The translations under genes were made by a program, and so were the position numbers. Below, in pieces: positions 9,094 through 21,818 of a DNA stretch of 64,000 nt. A model generated the notes under the pieces. It did not search any database, was not told where the DNA came from, and saw only the letters and a list, made by a program, of their open reading frames with translations. The stretch is from Diphasiastrum complanatum (taxonomy: Eukaryota; Streptophyta; Lycopodiopsida; Lycopodiales; Lycopodiaceae), in assembly GCA_029204225.1 (NCBI GenBank), contig CM055102.1:9931456-9995455 (forward strand), in the 5' to 3' direction. Numbering within the stretch: position 1 is the stretch's first letter; each line of letters opens with the position of its first letter.

Positions 9094-12000
9094 CTGCTTG
9101 AACAAAATGCCAAGCCAATGTGCAACTGTCAAGCAAGCAACCCATCATATAGCTATTAAACATTAAAACTTTCCATGTCTTATAGAACAAGCTTTGGCTC
9201 AATCTAATGTTATGTAAAGTAACCAACAAAAGGGAGGTGAAGGTGGTGAGTTGCAATACTCATACTTGCATTAAACAATAAATGAAGAGAACTTGACATT
9301 GTAGAGGAGTTTGAATGCTAAGACGAGATTTACGTAGAGCATACAAGGAAATGTTAAAAGTTGGTACTCAAAAGCTCATTCATTTTTCATGACATGAGTA
9401 TGAAAATTCCCTAAGAGATTTTCATGCCAAGACACAAAAATAGGTCAAAAAACTTGAGGCTACAATGGTTGAGTTGTCTTTCTTGTTCTCCACTTTAACT
9501 ATAGTAGACCACATTTTCAAAGTTCACGAACGATCACGTACTTCTCAACCAATCTCCATTATCTCCTACATTTTCATTGCTAATTCTTTCGTATGTTCTT
9601 GACAGTATAGTCTTGTTATCGTTAGAGGAAAATAAGAGCTACAAAATTCCGATGTAGTTGCTTGGCCTTGTCTATTATCAATGTTGCTCAACAACTCATA
9701 GCCCATTGTAAATAGGATGCCATGCCCTCTGAGTTTTAAGAACTAAACTCCAAGCCTTGAAATTTTCTATTTGTATTGCCAATTTACACCCTATTTACCT
9801 ACAACTCAATTTACATGCTTTCTACAACACCATTTTAATTGTTGTGGTTCAACTTTGGGATAAAACAACAAAATGCTTCAAGCAATTGTAGAAAAAATTT
9901 GATTCCATGATCGCACTTCAACTCAGTAGAACTTAATACCCATTGAATATACCCAATTATCACATGACACATTCAACTTTGGTCTATAGCACAAAATGTT
10001 TGGCACATAGAGACACAGATTATCTAGTATGTGTTGGAAATCAAGCAAAAGAGGGAGGAATCAAACATCACTATAATCAACAAAGAGATTTTCTTGAGCT
10101 ACTATGCAAAATGTCATTGATAGTATCAATATTGCACTTTCAACTCATACATGGAAAATTTGTCCTATGTGACCATCTCTTGACCCTACTAGCAAGGGGC
10201 CTCGGCCCCTTCTTATTTTGTGAGTTGCCTCCTCTAGACATCCACAAGTAGAGGAAGGCCAATGCATAAATATTGCATCCTAACCATGAACAAAAATCCA
10301 ATAATAACCAAAATTGTCTTTTGTTTGTGCACGCACCATACAAGTGACCAAAACTGAAAGAAACTAGTCATGCTACCTAAACTAATCGCGTCTTGGATTT
10401 GACTTGACTCTAGTTGAGTGCCCTAGGCTAGATTAGGCCTAAATAAAGTTGTGACCATGATAATCAATCAATGATCATGACAATAATGATTGTCTAATGC
10501 CCTAGACACAAATACACATTTGCAATTGATATTTTTGACATTATGAACATTCACAAATAAGCAATAACGGCCACTAGCTCTTTTTCAAAGAATCAGTTGT
10601 AGGCTTCACAACTTGTAAAATGATATATGGTGCCAATGGCCATTAAGCGATTATGCCCTGAAAGAACTTCTACCGGAGTGCTATTTTCATTATTGATTCA
10701 AACCAAAAAAGGATCCTGACCTTGCAGCCAAAAAAAATTTGAAAGATCACACAATAATAAGATTAAAACCCTCAAGCACCCTACTTCACTTTCCTTTCGA
10801 ATTCTTAGTTTTAGCACTTCTTCTTGAGTCACTTACCTATTTGGAGTCAAAGCCTCAAACTATGTCTCCCAAGTTTCTATTTTCTATGTATATAATATTT
10901 TGCCTAGTTCTTGGCTACTAGTCTTCAAGGCGTCACTACAAAACCCTTGTAGAGCATTGCCCACCTTCTTGGTTTTGTGGTGAGCACCTCATTTCCATCC
11001 CAGTCAAGATCCCCCACTTCATACTATTTCCAACTACAAGGATCTTCTTGGTCCAAATAATTGCATAAATGCTTATCACTTCTAAGCCTAGCCAGTCATT
11101 GGGAAATAGTGGTTCATGGCTTTAAAGCTTCACTGAAGTAATATTTTGTTTCTTTTGTGTATCTACTTATTGCTGGTGCGGTGTCACTTAACTAATTTCT
11201 CAAGAAGCAAGATTGCTTCTTTGGTCATTTCAAGACAATCTATCTAATTGATCAATTTTTCCCAATTCGGGATTTAAGAGGTTGAAACTTGTTTCACAAT
11301 GGCCGTTTCGAGAAGGCTTGTACAAAACAAGAAATTACATCTAAAACAATTGTTTAAAAAAAATGAATCTGGGCACCAAGCCCGAGTTTGTTGTGACAAG
11401 GATGCTTGGAGAAACCTTATGAGGCAACGGGCAAGGAGAGGGAGAAGGGAGAGAAGAGAAGGGTAGAGAAAAGGGAGTGAAGAGAAAAGTAGAGAGGGGG
11501 AAGGGAGTGAAGAAAAGGGTAGAGAGAAGATAGGGGAGAGAGAAGAGAGGGACAAAAACTTTGAATGGAGTAGAAAAGATCTTAGGTATTAGAATTTAGA
11601 TAACAGAGAGATTAGAACTTAGGAAAGAGGAGATAAGAGAAGGACACAGAGAAGATAAGGGTGCGAGAGGAGTGAACTTTGGAAACTTTGAACTCTAGTA
11701 AAAGTTAGGTGAGAGGGAGAAGCGAGGGAAGGAGAGGGGGGAGAACGGAGCCTTGGCCATTGAAGGAGGGAGGGTGGGAGAGTCGTACATTGGAGTGTGA
11801 GAGAGAAAGAAGAGGGAAAAGAGGAGAGAAAAATTAGAAAGTTGAGACACCATCTACGAGATCCTTGATGGGATCATGTGGAGCAAAAAACTAGCATGCA
11901 AAGGTATGTGTTAGGCCCCAATCATGGCCCTAACATACCCCAGAAGGGCCAATGATCAAGTGGGTCAGATAACCACCAATGGTGGGTGTAATAGATCCTA

Positions 12001-12439
12001 ACACCACAGTGGGGCAAACACTAACTGATCCACCCAACCTTGCCTACTCCTTGATATAGAGTAAGCCCCTCCTAGCCCAGTGTGAGGACTGGTAGCATGC
12101 AACTGCCAAGTGTCGGCCACGTGTCACTGACGTGGCCAACTGCACGTCGGGACCCAATTGGGGGCCCTGTCCTGCTGACAGGGTCCCTAGATTGTGCGAT
12201 ACTTTGATATATGGCATGGTTCTTAGAGGATGCACATCTTTGAAATCATCTTATACGTTTTCAATCAACTCAAAAAGCATACGTTTTTTAGAAGAAAAAA
12301 AAGCTTCCCCAAATGTTGAGACAAAGTTAACAATGACTACAAGCAATGTCTAATTCTAAAAATGAGATACTTTACCCACTTGTCCAAGATGTCTATTTTG
12401 TCAATTGTTTATAGGCATGCTACACTACTAGCCAAGTGC
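9094..12439. other. Intronic/intergenic DNA without genes
   Basis: AT-rich, no recognisable coding exon on either strand. It holds a purine-rich tract (listed separately) and a short near-palindrome GTTAGGCCCCAATCATGG-type segment near 11912. This sits next to sequence bounded by TGTTAGG and CCTAACA (11911-12002) that may be a small LTR remnant. Confidence 0.4.
11400..11850 (+). repeat. Polypurine (GA-rich) tract, about 450 bp
   Basis: The plus strand is almost only G and A for long runs, with units such as GAGAAGGGAGAGAAG and AGGGAGTGAAGA repeating irregularly. Such mirror-like purine tracts can adopt triplex structures; that is general knowledge and is not shown here. It lies in the 6.4-kb RNASEH2B intron. 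Confidence 0.7.
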
Positions 12440-14575
12440 ACTGTTGCACTCCGATCTCCAGGAGCTCTCCCCACTCTGATGGCCGATGTGTAGAATGATC
12501 CACCCAATCATAGGTGCCCTCCTCTTGAGTCTATTTGATTACGATTCCTCCCCCAGAGATACTAAATCTTCCACCAGGCTATCGCCATCGTGCAAACATT
12601 TCTTAAGTTTGCTGACATAAAATACTGGATGCACCTTTCATCCCACAAGTAGTTGTAGCTTATAACCTTCTTAATAATCAATCATGGTCCACAATATCTA
12701 GGAGATAACTTGGCACACTTTCTTGTGTATAGCACCTTCGACTTCGAAGGGACTAGTAAATACACCCAATCTCCTTCCTCAAACGATAGGTACGATTCTC
12801 ACGAGTAAAACTCTCTGCCCTAGCCATAACCGTGGACAAGTTATCTCGTGCCATCTCTAGCTTCTGTTGCATCTGAGTCAAAAACTCTATAGCGTTAGAC
12901 ACCTTACGCGGAATTCCTATGATCACAGGACTCAACAGCCTAAAACCATAATTGGGCTCAAATGGACTCAATCAGTGGACGCATGTCTCTTGTCATTGTA
13001 CGCAAACTCCAATAGCGGTAAATGCTTTGCCCAATCTGTTTGCATACCACTAACATATGCCCTAAGCATATCTTCACTCGCTCTGTCTGGCCATCCATTT
13101 GAGGATGCTCAAAGCTATTCATCCGCAACTATGTTCCCGACTTGGCAAACACCTCCATCCAAAAATTCCAAACACAATGGACATCAGAAGTCCATGCAAC
13201 CTGACGACATTCTGGATAACCAACTTGGCAACCTGCGGAGCTGTGAACTTCTTTCTTGGTCAATGCAATGAAGTGAGCCATCTTGGAAAACATGTCTACT
13301 ACTATCATAACGGAATTCAATCTGGGTCCTAGGTAGCCCAACAATGAGATCCATGGAGATACTTTCCCACCTTCCTGTAGGAATCTCCAGTGGATGTAGC
13401 AAGCCCGTAGGACTTACCCGCTCGACCTTGTTCACATGACAAGCCGTGCAACGTTGGATGTACTCTCAACGTCTTGCTGCAATCGTGGCCAGAAATAATG
13501 CTTTCTGACTAGCTCCCTAGTCTTATCAATACCCGGGTGCCCTGCGCAGGGACTATCATGGCATTCATGAAGTATCTTACAAGGAAGATCCTTCACGTCT
13601 AGCACAAAAACCTTTGCGTTTCTCAATAACATACCATCCTTCGCAGTGTATGTTAGATATGTACTGGTGTGTGCCTCTAGGGAAGCGACAACCTTGACTG
13701 ACTCTTCCGCTTGGTCAACTACCTTGCGCGCATCCAACCACACACGCTGACAATGTGCGTTGCTTTGTTGAGCTCTCTTGATCTCCTCCATGAGATCACT
13801 GTCAACTACAGTAAAGCTCATCTGATGCAGTATTTGAGATAGTGCATCAGCGACCACATTTTCCTTCCCTCTTCGAAGCGACTTTCCAAATGAAATTCAC
13901 GCATCAGCTTGGCCCACCGAGCCTGGCGGCCCTTCAAATCTGGCTAAGTGCAGAAGTACTTCAAAGTATGATGGTCAGTATACACATAAAATTCGACGCC
14001 ATACAGATAATGTCGCCACAGCTTGAGTACTATATGATCGCATACAAGTCCAGCTCATGTGTGGGATATTTCCATTGTGCTGGCATCAATTTCTTACTTT
14101 CAAAAGCTACTGGTCTACCTTCCTGACTCAACACTGCACCCACGACAATGCCACTAAATGGTTGCTCCCTGCAACGCATCTAGTAGATAATCGATCTTGG
14201 GCATCGGATATCTGTGCTTTACAATGATTTTATTCAATCCCCTTGTAATCCACACACATCTGAAAACTACCATCCTTTTTCTTAACCAACAAAATCGAGA
14301 GGCGAAAGGTGAATAACTAGGACGGACATACCCCAACCTGAGGTATTCCTCCATCATCTCCGTACTTCCTCTTCCCCTTTCAGACTCATCCCATAAGGAG
14401 GCCGACATACCGAGCTTGCCCTTGGAACGAGCTCAATACGATGCTCCACGTTTTGTCCAGGTGGCAACCCCACTGGCATGCTATCAGTTAACAAACGTTT
14501 AAACTCAGCTCGGATGGATCTTTCCAATTGACTTGTTGTGTCATCTCTAAGCCGTTCCTAACTCTCAAATTTCAG
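12440..14575 (-). mobile_element. Ty3/Gypsy pol remnant lacking the RT core
   Basis: From right to left on the minus strand: the pre-RT segment with PPGQNVEHRIELVP (about 14440); the RT N-terminal part with GYVRPSYSPFASRFCWLRK and RYPMPKIDYLLDALQGA (14154-14330); then, directly, RNase H (VAFESKKLMPAQWKYP, ELDLYAII). The RT palm with its YxDD box has been deleted. The RNase H end VADALSQ leads into integrase (13857 downward) with the H2C2 zinc-binding HDSPCAGHPGIDKTRELVRK and the core D in WESISMDLIVGLP. The integrase C-terminal part (SPFEPNYGFR, then HPVFYVSKLKK) runs to about 12440. Frameshifts break integrase near 13435 and 13330. No chromodomain was seen. It is dead and lies inside the RNASEH2B intron. 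Confidence 0.85.
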
Positions 14576-14739
14576 CATAGCATTGAAAATTAACCAAAAG
14601 GGAGGGGAAAAAATAACGGTTCTAATTGTTTTTCGATTTGAATTGGCCAAGACCGGTTCAAACCAAATGAATCCGCCCGATTCACACCAACTTATTCAAA
14701 TCGATTGGAGACTATGCCAATGTTTTATTGGTCCGTTTC

Positions 14740-15045
14740 GTACGTAGTTTCGAAACGGGTTTGAAACGGGAGGGTTTAGGTTCGAAACGGGAAAAAAAAT
14801 TTAGGGTTCTTTTTTTTGAAAATGTGCTTTTATAGGTTTAGACATGTCATAGAAAGAAAGTAGATACCTCTAATTTATTAGAATGCTCTAGAGAATGCAA
14901 TTTCAAGAGGAGAAACTATGTATGCTCGGTTTCCTAGGTCGAAAAATTTGCATTTTTTTAACAGTCGTTTTGAACGTAAGAAACGCATTTCGAACGAGGT
15001 GCTTCAAACGCGTTTCTTTGTTCGAAACGCGTTTCGATGAAACAT
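14740..15045. repeat. Cluster of GAAACG/CGTTTC motifs
   Basis: GAAACGGG occurs three times at 14751-14800. Imperfect palindromes such as AAACGCGTTTC occur at 14960-15040. A similar pair (CGTTTCTGAACG, ACGTGTTTCA) sits at 4780-4815. No gene was found here. Confidence 0.6.
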
Positions 15046-15494
15046 TGGACGATACTGAGCACGACTCCAGAAACCCCATTTTGTAGGCAACACAAAGTTG
15101 CAATCTATCACATGTGCAACATAATTTTATCCTCATCCAAGTCAAAGGATGTAACTTAACGAACAACTTCTCAATCACATCAACTATGCAAGCATGTGAC
15201 TACGTTTTGATTAAGAAGATTGTGAAATTTAAACTTTTTAAGATGGCAATGAAACCTTTTATGCGGCAATTAGAACTTCTACTTTCACAACCTGGCAAGA
15301 CGAACTATACTCTCCTTTTCTTCTAAAAATATGTAATTCAATGTAACCTCAAAACTTTTGGATGTTAAAAACTATATGGGCTAGTGCCTTTTCTCTAGAA
15401 AAGAATAACGTGGATGTGAAATGCCAAAGTGAAGTGAAGGATGCCTCGTGAAATTGAACTGCTTAAGCTTATGACCAAAAGTACAAGCACTTAC

Positions 15495-15596
15495 CTTCAC
15501 ACACACTGTCACCAATGAACCATGACCCATATCGTTGTTTGAACCATTGAAGTTCTTGTAGACTCTCGTCCATCAATATGTAACATGATCTTGTTC
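15495..15596 (-). CDS. RNASEH2B: RNASEH2B exon (first firmly recognised exon)
   Basis: The acceptor GGATTCAG ends at complement 15597 and the donor GTAAGTG begins at complement 15494. After a split codon the 102 bp read TRSCYILMDESLQELQWFKQ then RYGSWFIGDSVCE, with one base left over that makes the aspartate codon with the exon at 9093. The pattern CYLF-x-DG-x-LQE-x-xWFKQ-x-x-SWFIG is characteristic of plant RNase H2 subunit B, in the strands that wrap with subunit C. The exon phases, conserved motifs and canonical splice sites agree across all three recognised exons. The short exon expected just upstream, encoding the LRHPxSG-type strand, was not found with confidence between 15597 and 19292. 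Confidence 0.8.
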
Positions 15597-17404
15597 CTGA
15601 ATCCGTTCCATCATCAAAAAATCACCAACCAACCAAAAATCTATACATATTTAACAAGTTCCAAAGTACAAATAAGAGGACAATTGATTACCAAATGATG
15701 ATAGCAGAATAAACTTTAATTAATCATAATAAGATGCAAGTCAATATTCACTATATTATGTAGTATGAATTAGAGGTGAGTGTTTTTCAATATAATTCTA
15801 CAAACCAAACTGTTATCCATAGTTTTCGAGAAAGATTCATGATTTCTAGAACATACTTACGAATGAAACTCACTAACAATATGAAGCCAAAAAACCCCTA
15901 AATTTCAAGTGAATCCATATATAAATATAAAAAAACATACATCGAAATATCTATAACAATTTCTCTTAATTAAGTGGAAAGCTCAAGTGGTCGTAATCTA
16001 AGGTATGCTTTATAGGACAAGGTAAGTGTCTTGGCTGATTGGTAATTTCATGCGTTGCTAAGAATGGCATTTTTCCAACTATCATGGGTATATCCTATAT
16101 AGAAAGCAATGGAGTATCCTTGGTTTGATTTGACTTTTGAATTGATAGTTTGATTGATTGTAGCTTGATTCCTTTCAGTAACTTATACACTTCTTTGGTC
16201 TTAGTATTGATTTTTGAGCTTGCATCAATCTGAGCTGCTTTTATTCATAGTTGAGCTAATGGTAATATAGATGGTTGATGTAACACTCTCCAATTAAGGC
16301 ATAGTGGAAATCACCTTTCCTTTATTTTTGTGAAATGATATGTTGTACCTACAACCTTGTTGAGTCAAGCTTGTATTGGATTTTGCATGTACTGAGCGAT
16401 GGCACTTTTGATTGATCACCTCTTGAGTAAGTTCCTCAACTATTTGGCTTTGAGTAGTGATGCTTGTATGTGTTACCTCCATAACAATTGTTTGCATTCT
16501 TGTTGTAGGGCAGTATTGCGTGGTTTGGTTATTTGCCTTGTCGGTTCCATTTATATATCTGAGATATCGGCTATACATTAGATTCTCTAGAGGTTTTTGG
16601 TGCCACTATTCAATTCTAGGATTGATAGCAGGTGTGTCGTTGCCATAATTATGGACATATGTTGGTCTTTTTGGTCGTGGATAGTCTCTTCAATATTCCC
16701 CATTTGGTCTATGAATCTACTTTGCACTTGATTCACCAATTGGTGTGTGTTGTTCGGCCATTGTATACACACTTAGTGTATACTTGTTCTACAATAATGT
16801 ATGGTCTTTTGTATTTTGATTGTTCATGTCACAATGATTGTAGTAGCCATGTTGATATTCCAAAACATATTGACCTTGTCAACAAATTAGACTATTTTTT
16901 AGAAAGTCCGTGTTGTACAAGAACGAGATATTAAGGTGCTTCGGTGCAAAGACCCCAAGTGCATATGCTTGTCTTCTTTGCCTGTTTCTAATATGTTTTC
17001 TTTACTTCTTGCCTTGCTTTTGTATTAGCAGAGTTTGTTGTTCATAAAAGAAGATTCAAAAGTTAAAGACTCATCCAAAATTTCAGATGAGTCATCAGTC
17101 TAAGATCTCGCATTTCCTTTTTTGGTGTGCTCAGTTTTTATGTCCTTGGTCTTGCCGCTTGACATTGAACTTTAATCTGAATCTGATTGAACTCTGGATG
17201 CTCTTCTAGAGAAGGAGGAGGTGATCTTTACTTACATAAGTGCTCCGGTGTTGGCGGCTCAACATATCTCTCCTTTGAGAAGGAACAACTTCGTCTAGCG
17301 CTCGAGGTTCAAACCAAAATGTTTTAAAAAATTTCCTAGATCCAATTCGCCAATACTTGCATTTGGGACCAGTGACTCAGGTTGTTGCAAGGTCACACAG
17401 TGCT

Positions 17405-17699
17405 AATGGGCACAGCAAGGCCCACACTCACAAGAGAAGGCAAACTTCAAAGAGACGCACGAAAAAGTACAAGCTCTCCTCCTCCCATGGAGTAGGGAGG
17501 CGGCTTTGTGGGACTCCTCAGATCATACAGTCACCTCAATTGATGAGGAGCATGTTGAGGAATTGTCTGGGGAAGATGATGATGATGATGTTCAAGCTCT
17601 GGACACCATTTCAATGAGGAGAAGGCTGAGAAGTCTATTCAGAGGAGAACCGGGAGGAGAAGACTTTGTAGATATTTTCATTGGCCATTGTAGATACTA
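17405..17699 (+). CDS. Unrecognised acidic ORF fragment, about 97 codons
   Basis: An open frame after a stop at 17404-17406 reads through KANFKETHEKVQALLLPWSR, TSIDEEHVEELSGEDDDDDV and RRRLRSLFRGEPGGEDFVDI to TAG at 17697. The composition is protein-like, with an acidic run (DDDDD) then a basic helix, but there is no known motif. Upstream sequence has stops in this frame. It lies on the antisense strand within a probable RNASEH2B intron. It may be a captured gene fragment or chance. Confidence 0.25.
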
Positions 17700-19292
17700 G
17701 ATACTAGATACATTATTGTTTACATAAAGAGTTTAGAGTCTAGATTTTACTATTTGCTTTACGCATTTGAGGATGTGCTCATAGAGTTACTCTTTACAAA
17801 CCTAACTCCTTGAGACTTGAATACTTTACTATTTATTGTACCTTGTCATTTATGAATATCAATTGAGTTTTACGAACATGTGTCATGGATGATGGACCTG
17901 GAATTATGGAAACGAGAGTTGTGGAGGGAAAGACACCTGAGGAGGCATTCAGTGGCATCATTTGATGCAGTTTGATATTAAAAAAAATTGAACATTCGGT
18001 TACATTCATGGTTCTAGAAATACAAGCAAGATGACGGCAAACCCTAAGGTTCCAAAACGAGTCTTTAAGCTAATGATAGGCATAACATTAGAGAGAGAAG
18101 TTTAGGGGAATTTGCAAAGCAGACTAACCTGTTCCTGTTGCTGATCTGCGGCCTGTTATTCTCAAACATAAGCGATAGATATTTATTTTTTATAGGCTGT
18201 TTGCGGATAACATAAACTTAATCTTAAGCGTTATAGTGTGAAGGTCTCGTCTTTTTGGAACCCAATTCCAAGTTGAACAATATTTTGAAATTTTTTATTT
18301 ATGTCTGAAAGTACCAGATTTCGGATTGCGTAGATGCAAAAAGCGGCCGTCCCCATTATTGCCCGTTGAACCAGTCGAAGCTCCAACAAAACTGCATGAA
18401 GGAGCTGCAATAGACCACGAAACTTATCTAGTTTCAATTGTATCAAAAGAATATAGAGTATGTCACTCTACAATAGGAGTTGCTGATAGTAATACTAGGT
18501 ACTGTTCAGATTGAAATGGCAGTGCATACTAAGCGAGTAGAAATATAATTATTCAACGATCATTTAAGAAAGATAAACACCAAATGTCAGATAGCAATTA
18601 TAAAGATTCTCGTTGCCTGAAATTCATCAAAAAAATAAGCTCAAGAGCCATATGATTTTCACGCTTCCCTCCTGAGGACTAGCAAGCTCGCTTCTTTCAA
18701 GTAAATAAACCGCAAGAAATTCCTTAATAAACTCTAATTGGTCGACGTTAATGAAAGAAAAAAGCTTAATATTAATAGCGCAAAAACCTGCGTCACAGAT
18801 AGCTAAAGTATAGAGAAATAAACGAATGTGAATTAAGATGTCTTGTGGAATACATAGAAAACCGCTTATATGCATCTATGTCAATCTCGTATAGAGGACC
18901 CAAAAACGTACGCTAGCAAATATAAGCCACAAAAACACACACCAGAAAGACTACATAATTGCCAACCGATAATATGAATGCTCTGTCAGGCTATTTGCAA
19001 AGCTCTCACACATCTACTACCACCCCTATCGACTTTCTGCAGTTAACAACATCGCTACTCTAATTGGATGTTATTCTGATATTTTCTTTGATCTTTTGAT
19101 GCATTTTATATTGAAATGTACGTTGCTATTGGATTTTCTGTGGAATAATCAAACAGCCAACGGAAAAACTCGATGAGCATAATTGAGCTTGGTATATCGA
19201 AGAGACTGGACACGAGGTAAAAACAGAGCTTTTTGAGATGCAAAAAATCTCAAATTCAACAGCAAGAGAAGAAAAAAGGCAAAGGGAAGCAC

Positions 19293-19347
19293 CATATGCA
19301 ACAAGAACACGCGTTTCTGGGGAATGCTTGTGCGCTTTCCCAGCCAT
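19293..19347 (-). CDS. RNASEH2B: Possible first coding exon of RNASEH2B
   Basis: ATG at complement 19347 begins MAGKAHKHSPETRVLVAY, followed by a possible donor (G|GTGCTT) at complement 19292. Plant RNase H2 subunit B usually starts with a short variable stretch and then a strand like ETRVLIAPD, which is the basis of the match. The distance to the next recognised exon (about 3.7 kb) is in line with the other introns here. The match is short and the donor is not ideal, so this is tentative. Without it the gene would start in sequence I did not recognise. Confidence 0.35.
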
Positions 19348-19510
19348 AATGCTTCGTCTTTCGTATCCAAATGCGAAGGAAGGAAGACGAGAGAAGCAAA
19401 ACAGACGATGAAATGAGGCGAGGCAACGGGAGGAAGAAGGAAAAAGAAGAAATAGCGGGAATTAGTCCCCCTCCATTTCATACTACACGCCTGTTTGAGA
19501 GAAATGTAGT

Positions 19511-19528
19511 CCCCCCCCCCCCCCCCCC
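19511..19528. repeat. Homopolymer of 18 C
   Basis: An uninterrupted C run lies about 160 bp upstream of the possible RNASEH2B start (minus strand). Long ORFs across it on either strand (poly-P or poly-G) are artefacts. Confidence 0.9.
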
Positions 19529-20063
19529 AAGAAGGATTCACACACTACATTTATTGGGATTCACACTAAACATTTATTGCCTTTACATGCTAGTTGAGCT
19601 TGCACATGGACCTTGCCACATAGGGCAACTTAGACCAATTTTTTGAGTTGAGAGAGATGCCCAACAACTTGAGCTTCTTTTTGGCAACTCGGGATTATAA
19701 AAAATCTTTGGTGCCCTCCTCCCATTCTTTTCTTCCTCCATTGTGACTGACAGTTATAAAACCTTCATGATCTTCCTTTCCTCAGGCGCAAAAGATATTC
19801 ATTTTCCATCATGATTTGCACGAGGACGATCCTCCACCAACCATCAGCGCTACTTGCACGATCCTCCTGTCCATAAAGCACAAGAGCATCTTAGAAAGCC
19901 AACGACTTCTCCTCTCCATTAGCAAGAAGACTTGCATTGTTGATTTCAACAACATGTTGAGTAGGCAAGCTTCAAACGTTGCATTTTCCTAAAGTGGATT
20001 GCTTTATTGCCACATTGGATTGCTTCATTGCCACATTGGATTGGTTTTGCTGTTTTGATGACC

Positions 20064-20830
20064 TTTGACCACTATTTTGGTTGATTGTACTTGTCATTAG
20101 GTGCCAACATCTATAGGAAAAAGTTTGGGGTGTTGAAATTGGACTCCGTAAGTTTTTGGTTGTTCTAGTGTTGCGATTTAATCACTAACAAATTTGGGGA
20201 GCTATGATTGGACTACAAGTTTTTTATTCGCAAAGACATCAAAGTGGAATGTGACACATGATCTATGGATATATACCTATACAATCCTCCTCAAAAGATC
20301 TTTCATCTTCTTTCTATAACACACACAATGAATACATTCACCTAGTGCAAAAGGTCTTGTTTGATTTTATGAATATTGGTAGCATTTTTCTTGCATCCTT
20401 TGTCATTTGCAAGTGCCTTTCTTGCCAATAATGTGCATTGTGCATTGTGCATTGCATTCTTGTTTGGATTGCAGAGATTGCTTAGGTGTTTTTGTAGGGA
20501 TTTTCTTGGATATTAGCTCATCTTTGACCACTACTCTTATTGTGTTGATCTTTGACCACTATTTTGGTTGATTCCAGTTGTCATTAGGTGCCAACATCAC
20601 TAAAGAGAAGGTTTTGAGTGCTAAAATTGGACTCCATAAGTTTTTAGGTGTTTTGGTGTTGTGATTTGACCATTGACGGGTTTCGAAAGCTTCTTTTTGT
20701 TCTGTATCAAAGAGTTCCATTAGCAATTTGAAAAGGTGTCAAAGTCCTTCTCTTTGATCTACGGATGTCTACCTATGCAATCCTTTTCAACTCTTCTCTA
20801 TAGTAGACAAAGTGTTTGATAGATGTTCTA
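20064..20830. repeat. Direct repeat of about 280 bp, offset 487 bp
   Basis: TTTGACCACTATTTTGGTTG at 20064 recurs at 20551. Homology continues through TCATTAGGTGCCAACATC, ATTGGACTCC and CTATGCAATCCT-type segments. A third partial copy of TTTGACCACTA lies at 20523. The copies are diverged and no coding content was seen. Confidence 0.7.
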
Positions 20831-20975
20831 TATTTTAAATGTTCGTGCTTAGCAATTTTCCTACACCTTCGGTGATTTGCAAATGCATTGCTTTCTTGCC
20901 AATGTGAATTGTGCTTTGCATTCCTTTTTGGATTGCAATCCGAAGTGCTTTTGCAAGGTTTTTATTGGATCTTAG

Positions 20976-21355
20976 TGTTAGATTTTACAGTTAGTCAGAT
21001 TTGTTGTATTCAGCTGTGTTCGGGATGTGACCCGCTATGGACATATCGGTCGGCCACTGATCTCGTAGCCGGCTACTTGGGTTAGCCGAGTAGCCAATGT
21101 AGGGAAATTAGCTTGTACAGTATATTTTTGATGACATTTGTTATACTCAGGGGCATGTCCATGTTGGGCCTATTAGTCAGACAGGTGCCTATTTTAGTGT
21201 GTTGACACTTGTCGAGTCCATGCATGTTGGGGATTTTGGTATATGTACAATTTTTTCTTTGTATAATACCTATTGTTGTGCCACATTTGAGAGCTCCTGA
21301 GGAGTGGCTATGGTGATTGATTCATGTGATCTTTATACTGCACTAGATCCTAACA
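20976..21355 (+). mobile_element. LTR (about 380 bp) of an LTR retrotransposon
   Basis: The ends are the inverted pair TGTTAG (20976) and CTAACA (21355). TGGTATCAGAGC at 21367 is a tRNA-iMet-type primer binding site 11 bp beyond. Downstream to 21818 there is about 440 bp of internal sequence with no recognisable gag, then a different LTR begins. No matching second LTR was seen. Confidence 0.7.
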
Positions 21356-21818
21356 GAATTTTAGCATGGTATCAGAGCGGTAGGGTGATGTAGGTATGCA
21401 CGATCCGGTGGAACCAACGTCGGCATCTTTCACCAAGAAAAATGGCATTGAGAAGCGTCTCAGAGAGAGGACTCCATATGGGGTATCGGTAGTCCGGATG
21501 GTAGGAGACTGCAAAGTTCCTTCGATCGGAGCTTCGGGGAAGTGATCAGAACAATCGTCGTAAGAGGAATTCATGGAAAATTTTTGGAGAAACTTGCAGT
21601 TTGGTGGCTTCGGGTAAATCATCAGTGATGGCCTCATAATTCACTATGTGGCCATTTGGCACAACGGGCCTTGCAAGAGATTTGCAAAGAGTAGTGACAG
21701 AGAGCCATAGCAATTTATAGAGTCATATTGGATGGAAATCTGAGAGAATTGCGGAATTTTCAGATTCTATGAGCTATTGAAGGCTTTATCAGAAAAGCAG
21801 ACTAGTTTAAGGCAATCG

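Noticed and set aside
18129-18152. 24-bp candidate exon (minus) with donor GTTAGT for the missing RNASEH2B segment
   Set aside because: The phase fits but the encoded residues lack the expected LRHPxSG-type strand, and the acceptor context is weak.
19149-19646. ORFs with poly-Pro or poly-Gly across the C run
   Set aside because: Artefacts of the homopolymer; the remaining residues are leucine/phenylalanine-rich and not domain-like.
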